A stretch of DNA of 64,000 bases from Terana coerulea (lineage: Eukaryota; Basidiomycota; Agaricomycetes; Polyporales; Phanerochaetaceae), in the NCBI GenBank assembly GCA_024811115.1, contig JAKOGH010000740.1, forward strand, positions 372,001 through 436,000, in the 5' to 3' direction. The notes beneath the pieces are model-generated. The model was given only the letters and a program-made list of their open reading frames with translations, ran no database searches and was not told the DNA's origin. Position numbers and translations under genes: made by a program. Of this stretch, positions 50,981-59,773 are shown piece after piece (position 1 is the first letter of the stretch; each line of letters starts with the position of its first letter).

Positions 50981-52636
50981 ATGAGTAAAGTAGTGTTCGG
51001 TGAGTGACGTCTGTGAAGTCTCATGTTCTATCTGTTGCTGAGAATCTTAGTTGGCAATGTGCCGTACAATATGGGCGAGGTGTGTTGTGTCTCTTACTCG
51101 GAGTGTCGAAGCTCATGTAGTTTTCTGCATCAAGGAACAACTCATTGACGCGTTCAAGTCAGTCGGTCAAGTTGTGGGTTTCCGGTACGTCTTCGCCCTA
51201 GATATCACCCCTCACACGGTCGCAGTCCTGAACCAAGTGGAACATGCAAACAGATTGGTGTATGACAGGGACACAGGCAAGCCTAAGGGATATGGCTTCT
51301 GCGAATTCGCCGGTATAGCATATTTTGCCTTGACTGTGTACACTTGGACAACGTCTGACCCAATCAACCCATTGTCGCACCCATTCCCCAACTGGCATGT
51401 TGACTCGGCCGACTCACGAACAATCAACTCGAACATATACCTCAAACTCAATGTCATGCGGAACGCGCTGTCTGTCGTGTGACTGTGTTGTGCGTCTGAA
51501 GACCATGATACCGCCATGTCTGCGGTCCGGAACTTGAACGGTCAAGATGTTGGTGGAAGACCACTGCGCATCGACCTTGCAGACTCCGACCCGTTCTTAG
51601 AAGGCAAGACCACGGTTCGTGGAGAGTTGATTGACTCAACTGAGACGCGTGCACAATGGCGTGAGCGAGAGCGTGAGGAGGGCCGACATGGCAGAGGCGG
51701 CTTCCTCGCTAGTCTGCCACCCGGCGCACCTCTCCCACCGGGGACAAATTCCATGGATCACATTAGCAACGTCCTCGCTGCCATGCAGCCTCAGCAAACT
51801 TTGGATGTTCTCGCTCAGATGAAAGTGCGCGTGGACAAGCTCAACATGCAAGATGAATACTCATACCGCATATATTCAGGCCTTCATCATTACACATCCT
51901 GAGCAAGCCCGGCAGTTGCTAATTGCGCATCCTCAACTAGGATACGCCCTGTTCCAAGCATTGCTACTCAACAAGATTGTGGACACCGCCATACTTGATG
52001 TAAGGCGAACAAATACTCATACCACAACCCGCACACATTCTAATCTCTACATTAGCGCATGCTCGCAGCGAGCGGTGGCTCATCGACCGCCCCCCAGCTC
52101 ACGCCCCTCCGCCAGCCGCTGCACCATACCACCTGCCACCGGTCATGCAGCCTCAGCCCAGCTTCGGAGGCGTGCCGCCAATGCACATGGCGCCGCCCAT
52201 CCAGCACCCGACGCCGCCGGTCCCCGGTCCCCCAATGTATCCGCCACTCCCCCATGCAACGCCACACGTACCACCGCCTCAGTATGGCTACCGCCCGCCG
52301 CCACCACCCGCAGCGCCGGTCCCGGCGCCTGTGCAACCACCTGCTGCGCCCGCGGGTCCGTCCGCCCCAGCCTTCGATTCGTCCTCCCGGGTAAGTCTAA
52401 TCTGTGCACTGACGAGTGTGACTGCGGCACGGCAAGGCTGACGCGTACGGTCGACTTTTAGGACATGCTCATGCAAGTGCTCAATCTGAGTCAGGCGCAA
52501 ATTGACTCGCTGCCGCCTACCGAGCGTGACCAGATCTATCAACTGGTACGTCCCAGTACTGCAGAGCTTCTGACTCAGCGTTAATGTCTCCCTCCATGCA
52601 CAGCGGAAACAGTTTGGAGTGCCTGCGCCAGCGTGA
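50981..52636 (+). CDS. RNA15: cleavage stimulation factor subunit CstF-64/Rna15
   Basis: Nine exons (50981-50999, 51051-51079, 51135-51184, 51254-51312, 51502-51824, 51880-51999, 52056-52390, 52462-52545, 52604-52636) give 350 residues after one added base. The RRM occupies residues about 3-80: RNP2 VFVGNVPY, RNP1 KGYGFCEF, with LRIDLADSDP closing it. The hinge follows (ITHPEQARQLLIAHPQLGYA, LFQALLLNKIVDTAILD), then a Pro-rich linker and the conserved C-terminal helical domain (MQVLNLSQAQIDSLPPTERD). The factor binds the U/GU-rich downstream element and couples through the hinge to Rna14/CstF-77 in 3'-end processing. The frame breaks at a six-C run (52090-52095); a seventh C joins the upstream exon to PPAHAPPPAAAPYHLPPVMQ. 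The fourth intron (51313-51501) is unusually long for this gene. Confidence 0.95.
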
Positions 52637-52808
52637 ATGTCGTTGCTCGTTGCATGACTCAGCATTTTCTTTTTTGGTCACCGTGCACTGTTCATGCTCA
52701 TGCACCTTAGTCATCATTCCATCCATTCTATTTCCCCTACTTATGAGGGCGCACAAGTGTAGTCATAAACGGACGTGCAAGCAAGCACTGGCATTGTTAC
52801 AGTTCTAT

Positions 52809-55703
52809 CTACAATTTGTTCTGCAGGCTCCGAGTCTCTTTGAGCGCGGCGAATTTTTTCGAAACCTCCTCCAGGGAGATCATCTGGCCCTTGGCCTTGG
52901 TCCCGACATCATCGCGGTTGCGGACATTGACGGACTTGCTGTCTAGCTCCTCTTGACCCACCACTGCAATTTATTTGCATTAGTTTACAAAGATTTCGCA
53001 GTGATAAATGAAGTGGGCATACCGAGAATGAAGTTGTACTGCGCAATCTCTCCGTTACGGATCTTCTTGTTGAGGGTCTCGGAGCTGTTGTCGACGTCGG
53101 CATAGAGATTGAGGGCGGAGAGCTTGTCTGCTACCTCCGTGGCGTATTGGTGCTACAGGCGGTGTCAGATGAGCCGGGCGCTGTAACGCATGGAGTACTT
53201 ACGTATGGAGCCGCCACGGGGACGACCAGCACCTGGCGGGGCGAAATCCAGAATGGCCTGGCGCACATCATCAGTATCGCGCAACGACATAACAGCCAAG
53301 AAATGCACGTACCACTTGCCCGCAAAGTGCTCGGTGATGATCGCGATGAACCGCTCGAGCGAACCCAGGATCGCGCGGTGGATGATGACAGGGCGGCTCG
53401 GGGGCTTGTCCGGGCTCTGCGCGCCTGCGCCCTCCTCGGGAGAGCGGTACTTGAGGTTGAAGCGCTCCGGGAGCTGGAAGTCGAGCTGGATGGTTGCGCA
53501 CTGGAACGAGCGGCGGAGCGCGTCGCGAATCTTGATGTCGATCTTGGGTCCGTAGAACGCGCCGTCACCGGGGTTCAGCTCCCACTTGCCAGGGTACTGC
53601 GCGTCGAGCGCCTTCTTCAGTTGCTATAGAAGGCGTTCAGTGAGGTGAATGCGGGGATGCATATGAGCAGACGCACGTCTTCGGCCTCATTCCAAGTCTC
53701 AATGGCACCGAGGTAGTTGTCGGGGCGAGTGGAGAGCTCGAGGGCAAACTCGAAGCCAAAGAGACCATAGATATGTTGCATGAAGTCGAAGAGCGCGTTG
53801 ATCTCTTGCTCGACCTGCACATCTTACTCATCAGAAGCACTTCATGGAAACGCAAGATATACATACCTGCGAGGGCATGCAGAACACATGGGTGTCATCC
53901 TGCACGAATCTGCGCACACGGGTCATACCCGTAAGAGCACCAGATGCCTCGTTTCTGTGCAGGATACCAAACTCGGCCATCCGGATGGGCAGCTCCTTGT
54001 AGCTACGGTCACGCGAGTCGAAGATGACGCAGTGGCCAGGGCAGTTCATGGGCTTGAGGGCCCACTTCTCCTTCTCGACGTCGAGCGTGAACATGTCATC
54101 CTTGTAGTTCGCCCAGTGACCCGAGGTTTCCCAAAGCTTGGAATTGAACATGTTGGGCGAGATGACCTCTTGGTAGCCACGCTTGAAGTACTCAGACTGG
54201 TGGAAGGTGAGCATATTGTCCTGAGGAATCGGAATGTTAGCTTACACGCATAAGCTCAACAAGAGCGTTATAGATCCTGGTTCCGTGAGGTAAGAAGAAG
54301 GCGCTTCCGGGGCTGAGTTCGTTGAAGAAGAACAGTTCTTGCTCCTAAGACACGACGACAATGAATACGTATCTCATGGGAAGGGCTTCGGCAGGTATAT
54401 ACCTTGCCAATCTTGCGATGATCCCTCTTCGCAGCTTCCTCGAGGAAGTGCTTGTACTCGGTCATCTGTTTCTTGTCAGGGAAAGAGATACCGTATATAC
54501 GCTGCAGAGAATCATTGGTCGGGTCGCCGAGGAAGTAAGAAGCAGAACTCTAAGGGCAACTGTAAGTCTCAAGACATCGGCTGAATAAAGAGTGAGGCAT
54601 GTACCTTGGTGACCATCATGGCCTTAATCTTTCCGGTGTGAGGAATGTGAGGGCCCACGCAAAGATCCACCATAGGGCCGCAGCGGTACACAGTGGTGGA
54701 GGTACCATCTGGAATCTTGGACTCGATGAGGTACTTCTTGTATTTGTTATACTGATAAACGGGATTTAGCGATAATGTTTTGCAGATAAATGCGTATATA
54801 TACGAACGTTGAACATCTCAAGGAGGGTCTCCTTCGAAACGACCAGCCGCTCGAACTTCTGCTTCTCCTTGATGGCCAATTCTGAGACTTTTTCGAGGCT
54901 AGGGTAGTCGGTATGGGTGACGGCTCGGTCTTCGATGGCCATCTCGTAGAAGAAGCCATCCTCAGTCGGAGGGCCGAGGCAGAGATGGCAGCCGTAGTGA
55001 CGCTCGGCAGCTTCACCCAGGACGTGGGCAGACGAGTGCCAGAAGACACGCTTGCCTGAAAAGGACATTAGGACGGAGTAGGGACCTCTTTGGAAATGTA
55101 TGCACCTTCAGGGTGCTCAAAGTCGAGCAGTTCGAGGGAGACGCTTCCTTCCAGCGGACGCTCGAGATCCCAGACGTTGCCATCGACCTGAACTCTGTTA
55201 TGAACAAGAACTGTAGTACATTCTATGGCAACATACCTTAGCAATTACAATCCGATCCGCAAGGCCCTTCGAAATTTCCTTCGCAACATCCAATGGGGTG
55301 GTCTCCCAGCTCTTGCCCTGGCGTTTTGAGCCATCGGGTAGTGTGATCTCGATGGTTTCTCTAGGTTGCGCTTTAACACAGGATGGTCGGCTCGTGCGCG
55401 CACTACGACTCATTTCTAGGCGCACCTTTCACCCACTCGTCGTACTCCGCCTTCAGCTTCTCGAAGATCTTGATACGGTGGTCGAAGAACTCAGGCGGCG
55501 GTTGCAGCTACAGCACTCATCCTGAGCTTTCAGCCCGTCGACCACAGCAGCTCGTACAAACACACCTCCAGCGGGTGCTCTGACGTGGCGGCATTCTTGC
55601 CCTTCTTTGCCTTCTTAGGCTGGTCCGCGTGGGGTGCATCCAGCGCAGGGAGCTGCGCCGGCTGAGAGGTGGAGGCGACGGGTGCGGGCGCAGCGGTGGC
55701 CAT
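52809..55703 (-). CDS. THS1: threonyl-tRNA synthetase
   Basis: A minus-strand gene of about a dozen exons running from the ATG at 55703 to TAG at 52809. Landmarks in order: a Lys/Ala-rich leader, a TGS domain ([20 protein letters not shown]), the HxxxH editing/N2 domain ([34 protein letters not shown]), the catalytic class II core with [75 protein letters not shown]-like [12 protein letters not shown], and motif 3 near [19 protein letters not shown]. The anticodon-binding domain ([24 protein letters not shown]) ends it. It charges tRNA-Thr and edits Ser-tRNA-Thr. At the intron ending near 55190 the acceptor leaves the frame one base off before [16 protein letters not shown], so a one-base error is likely. 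An in-frame ATG at 55880 could add 59 residues. Confidence 0.95.
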
Positions 55704-56035
55704 GGCTCTCGAGAGCGCGATTTTGTAGAGGGGACGGGGGATAATGTACAGAGACGGACACGGGGAAGGAGAAAGCGGGATCGATTCAACTGCCTGAGCA
55801 TGCAACTGAGCGCGAGTCACAAATGAGAGAGATAGAGACGCGATAATTTCCCGCCGCGCTTCTCTACGCGTTGCCGCCAAAAAGGCAAGTCTTTACGTTC
55901 CTCATCGACAGACACCGAAAAGAAAACAGGGGAGAGTTTCCACACTTTATACGACTGAGTTGAAAGATGATATCAAGTAATAATACATGTGTGGTTCGGC
56001 TGTAGAGAATTGTGCATTCTTTGAGGCCGACTGCT
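55704..56035. promoter_or_regulatory. upstream region of THS1
   Basis: 332 bases between the THS1 start and the stop of the next minus-strand gene. The proximal 177 bases stay open in the THS1 frame back to an ATG at 55880, so they are either 5' UTR or an N-terminal extension. No promoter motif is clear. Confidence 0.4.
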
Positions 56036-57936
56036 TCATGAGCGAGCAGCCTGAGCTTCTCTTAGGTGACGATCCTCTTCATACGTTTTCTTGACCTGTT
56101 TGTGCCTAGTCAGATCGACCGAGTTAGCATCTCAGCACGTTTTTGACCACTTGCCTCGTCGAAGAATGTATCATCCGTGAGAACGCGGACGCCAACGGCA
56201 GCCAAGGCCTTGGACACGTTCAGACATGCAGTATGTCCATCAGGGCTTGCCGCTTGCTTTGTGAAGGCCCGTGTGTGGTTTCCACCTTGTGGCTCTGTAG
56301 GAATACCTGCCACGGCAGCTTTAGGCACTGGTACAAGGAGAAGTCAGGAGTGCTTCGACTCACTAAACCCTGGATGCAACGCAGGAAGTGCTGGATATGC
56401 AAAAGTCAAACATGGCGGATAAAGAGAGTAAAGGCCATTTGAATACCGTAAGTCACGTTGCCCTACGCATTGATTAGCATATAGATGCTTTGCAAACGGC
56501 CGGAGAATTACTCACAAAGTCTGTGGATGCGCTCTTGATGCCCCATACATAATCAATTGGTCCGAACTGACTCTCGAATACATTTTTAAACCCAGCACCT
56601 TGTTCAAAAGCATAAGTACAGATAGTATAGCAGCGCAAGATCATATAGTACTCACCAAGCCCTTTGTTCTGCCTAAGGTCAAATGTCGATCCGGTCTTGG
56701 TGATTTCTACTCGACAGCTTGTGGCAAGGGCCGCGGCTCTGACGATTTGAGAATGAGCCCTGCTTCCAACATGTTGCGAAAATTTCGACTCACTCGAGAC
56801 ATGCTGTTACTCGTGGAACTAGCGCTTCGACTTCGGCCCAAGTTTCGCCCCGTACGTACCAGCTATTGCTGATTGAAAAAAGCTCCAGCAACGCAGCAAT
56901 GATACTTACATAGCCTTGGCATAATCGGGTATAACTGAGAGGCATGATTCACGTCAATGCTATTATCGATGAGCAGAAAGTTAGATTACCATTAGGAGCC
57001 CAATCTTTGCCCTCGAAAATTCCATGTATGCGGTGTGTCGGCTTCACCTGCTGTCTTAGCATGGCGACGCTATTGTAGGCTTGGACTGCTGCGTCTAGAG
57101 CGTTCTGTCCTTCCCAAGGAGACAATGCGGCGTGCGCCGTGTGACCATGGTATTCCGCTTGAATCCTCTGAATTGCGAGGCAAGCACTCAAGCTCGCGGA
57201 GTACGGTGGGCCGGGGGCGGGGTGACACATCAGGCAAGCGTCCATGCCTTTGTAGGCTCCCCTTCTCGAGAAGAATGACCTTTCCGCCACCGCCTTCCTC
57301 CCCTGTGCTGTCTCTTAGAGATTCGATTGCAATATTGCTTAAATTCTGCGGCGGACGAACCTGGCGTGCCAAGCAGCACGACTGTCCCAGAAATGTTGTG
57401 CTTAACCAGAGTCTCCTTGATAGCGTATGCAACTGCTACACCAGAGATTGCGATCAGATTATGACCACATGCGTGTCCGACGCCAGGAAGTGCGTCCATC
57501 TCAGAGTTGACCCCAATGGTGCGTCCGCCCTTTCCGTGCGTGTACTTGGCTACCCAAGCGGTTTCCATAAGGTGGTGAGGCGTCACTTCAAAGCCTTGTT
57601 TCGACATAAACGTGGTAAGGGCGTCATGAGCATGGCTATCATAGACGTGAGCTGTGGGATTTGGGTGTAGGGTCCAGGAGAGACGCACTGCTCTTCGAAT
57701 CTCAGCTCAGGGTGTGCTGCAAGTCTTCTCAGCCGCTACCATTATAGTCATGAGTCTAGGTACACGCCTGAGATGTCCAAGCTAAGCTCTCGCAGTTCTC
57801 CATTCAAGCGTTCTATATTCTCCGTTATGGTCTTGAACAGGTCAGGTCGATATACCTCGTTTCCATTGCCGCCAGGTTGAACATCGTCGCCGGGTCTCCA
57901 AAGCTTGTCTGTGGCCATTGTGAGAGTTGTCGCCAA
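56036..57936 (-). CDS. M20-family amidohydrolase (PM20D2/AbgB-like)
   Basis: A minus-strand gene of about ten exons from the ATG at 57936 to TGA at 56036. Family motifs: HPELRFEEHHAHDALTTFM, GVNSEMDALPGVGHACGHNL (metal-binding Asp and His), GTPGEEGGGGKVILLEKG (catalytic Glu-Glu), MDACLMCHPAPGPP, and the dimerisation-domain part YHGHTAHAALSPWEGQNALD. The 3' part reads AHSQIVRAAALATSCRVEI, GPIDYVWGIKSASTDFGNVT, LPALHPGF, KALAAVGVRVLTDDTFFDEA. PM20D2-type enzymes cleave dipeptide-like or acyl-amino-acid substrates. The first intron appears to use a GC donor (TCAG|GCGTGT) giving DISAHPELRFEE. The frame breaks at CCCC (57259-57262); deleting one base restores LEKGAYKGMDACL. A Mutator-like element begins 61 bases upstream of the start codon. 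Confidence 0.88.
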
Positions 57937-57988
57937 GCCTGATACTGACAGAGGTGTAAGACCACGAAGGGGGTAGATGGGACGACTG

Positions 57989-57997
57989 GATTGGACA
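57989..57997 (+). repeat. left 9-bp target-site duplication of the Mutator-like element
   Basis: GATTGGACA immediately before the left TIR; the identical direct repeat lies at 59319-59327 immediately after the right TIR. A 9-bp duplication is the hallmark of Mutator (MULE) insertion. Confidence 0.85.
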
Positions 57998-58135
57998 CAG
58001 GCTCCAAACCAGCACGGCCTTGCGGCCGAGTCGTTCGTCTGAAATCCCTATATACCCTATGACACATACGTGCTTACGCTACATCACGTGACTATAGTTT
58101 TGAACCTTATTTTACGAAGAGGCCGCAAGGCCGGC
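57998..58135 (+). repeat. left TIR of the MULE, outer part
   Basis: Outer 138 bases of the left terminal inverted repeat. It contains a short inverted pair of its own (GGCCTTGCGGCC near the outer side and GGCCGCAAGGCC at the inner side), a TATATA stretch and a CACGTG site (58085-58090). It continues at 58582-58619 after the nested element. Confidence 0.85.
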
Positions 58136-58573
58136 CAAGAGGGGGCGAAAGTCGAGCGCCCGACACGCACCTCCAATTTGCCACGAGAGACACCAACTTG
58201 ATGGGGTTATAGCTCAACGAGTTCTCATCCGTTCGCCTTCGGAACTTCACAAAGCGCCCTATTATCGATGTCTGGCTATCTGAATATGACAAAATTATGA
58301 GTCTACAGGGAGGCCTCGACGAGTTATTCGCAAAACTTCTTTCCCGATTTGGACAGGAGATTTTGATGTGTGGCGCAGCCGTGGGTATTTCGCTTCTACA
58401 GACTCAAGCATTGCACTTTTCGTAATTCTGTTATACACGACCGGTCCTATTTGTGCTACTTACGGACACGTCCATATACTTTTATGCCGAACGGAGGAGT
58501 TGTCGAGGCGCTATAGATATTTTGATCGCAAAGGTCGGTCCGTGTCAGGCGTTCGACTTTCGCGCCCCTCTTG
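58136..58573. mobile_element. nested hAT-type MITE inside the left TIR of the MULE
   Basis: A 438-bp element that interrupts the left MULE TIR. Its ends are an imperfect inverted repeat of about 36 bases: CAAGAGGGGGCGAAAGTCGA on the left, and on the right the reverse complement of CAAGAGGGGCGCGAAAGTCG. It is flanked by a perfect 8-bp direct repeat, AGGCCGGC (58128-58135 and 58574-58581). The intact right TIR of the MULE carries this octamer once, which gives the empty site. An 8-bp duplication with CA-starting short TIRs fits the hAT superfamily. There is no coding frame, so it depends on a transposase elsewhere. The nesting proves it inserted after the MULE. Confidence 0.85.
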
Positions 58574-58581
58574 AGGCCGGC

Positions 58582-58619
58582 TGGCAAACAATGTCGTGGG
58601 AATGCTTGGTAAGCAAGAC
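58582..58619 (+). repeat. left TIR of the MULE, inner part
   Basis: The inner 38 bases of the left TIR (starting TGGCAAACAATGTCGTGGG), separated from the outer part by the hAT MITE. They match the inner end of the right TIR at 59146-59183 in inverted orientation. Confidence 0.85.
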
Positions 58620-59145
58620 AGACACTTGCGTTGACCACACACCAGAGCGCAATAAAATGAGAGTATACGCTGCTAGAGCTCACCCACAGTCCTTTGTGCA
58701 TGTGAAATCAGGACTCAAGCACTGACATATATTTACGAGGAGCTAGTAGGCCGTACTGTAATTGCATTTCATTATCTGCTTACACAAGAAAGAGGAGACC
58801 TTCCGATGTTGGTGTTGCCAGTACTAAGAGCAAGAAATAAATGAAAAAGAGGAAAGCAAAGAAGAATGCAGGCCACCATGTGCTATTCAGAAGCCTACGA
58901 GCTACCCGGTTTGTGCACACTTGGGTAGGAGGGACCGGCACCCGCTGGCAAGGATCAAATGCGCACTTCAAGCTGATCACTACATAGACCATACTGCGCA
59001 GTATTTGCGAGCATGCAATAGACAGCAACTATGAGAAGAGACAAGAGTGACACTTACATTGAACCGAGTCCTACGTGATACATGGCGTATTAACTGCAGC
59101 GACAGGCCGAGTGGGTAAACGCGACGCGCATGGAAAGAGACGCAG

Positions 59146-59318
59146 GTCTTGCTTACCAAGCATTCCCACGACATTGTTTGCCAGCCGGCCTTGCGGCCTC
59201 TTCGTAAAATAAGGTTCAAAACTGTAGTCACGTGATGTAGCGTAAGCACGTATGTGTCATAGGGTATATAGGGATTTCAGACGAACGAGGCCGCAAGGCC
59301 GTGCTGGTTTGGAGCCTG
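59146..59318 (-). repeat. right TIR of the MULE (uninterrupted)
   Basis: 173 bases, reverse-complementary to 57998-58135 joined to 58582-58619. It is the intact reference for the left TIR and supplies the empty-site sequence for the hAT insertion. It carries the same CACGTG site (59229-59234). Confidence 0.85.
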
Positions 59319-59327
59319 GATTGGACA

Positions 59328-59773
59328 AGGAACTGTGGCCTTCTCAGGATCAGCCATCTGTGCCATGACTCTGGCTGGAGTCTCAGTCAAAGCGTGGAGC
59401 GCCCGATGCGACGCGATGCTCAGCGAGCGCTCACCACACGTGTAGAGCTGCTTGCCACCGAACATCCAACATCGTCGTTCTACGCCCTGCAGTTATCGCG
59501 TCGCTCGTATCCCTTCGTATCCCCGTCTCTTATTTCACTTCTTCTTAGGGCTCTCGCATACCTATCTTTGTACCAGGACACTTCGTACGTTGGTTCGTGA
59601 TCTTTTCTGCATTCCGCTAACGAGGTTGCTTAACAGGGCCCGGTCGGTAGTATGTCTGCTGGTGCACCATACTGGTTTTCCACTCTAGGCGGCGGCCCAT
59701 GGACTTTCCTCGACACTCACACTTCTGGGTACTGCATGGATTCGCTGTATAGCAGCAAGCCATCGGTCTTTAG
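59328..59773. other. flank of the MULE, no supported gene
   Basis: Before the insertion this sequence lay directly upstream of the M20 amidohydrolase. A short plus-strand frame from an ATG near 59651 (APYWFSTLGGGPWTFLDTHT) could be a first exon of the following gene, but I could not join it in frame. Confidence 0.35.

Larger units (their letters stand above)
57998..59318. mobile_element. non-autonomous Mutator-like (MULE) element with long TIRs
   Basis: A 1,321-bp element bounded by inverted repeats that start CAGGCTCCAAACC on the left and end GGTTTGGAGCCTG on the right. The right TIR is 59146-59318 (173 bp). The left TIR is the same sequence, split by a later insertion into 57998-58135 and 58582-58619. 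By eye the two TIRs differ only by one 3-base indel and about one substitution, so the element looks young. A perfect 9-bp direct repeat (GATTGGACA) flanks it. Long TIRs with a 9-bp duplication are diagnostic of the Mutator superfamily. Without the nested insertion it is about 875 bp; the interior has no transposase frame, so it is non-autonomous. It landed 61 bases upstream of the M20 amidohydrolase ATG, in that gene's promoter or 5' UTR. Confidence 0.85.

Noticed and set aside
57998..59318. LTR retrotransposon interpretation of the flanking repeats
   Set aside because: The 173-bp repeats are inverted, not direct, and lack TG...CA LTR ends.
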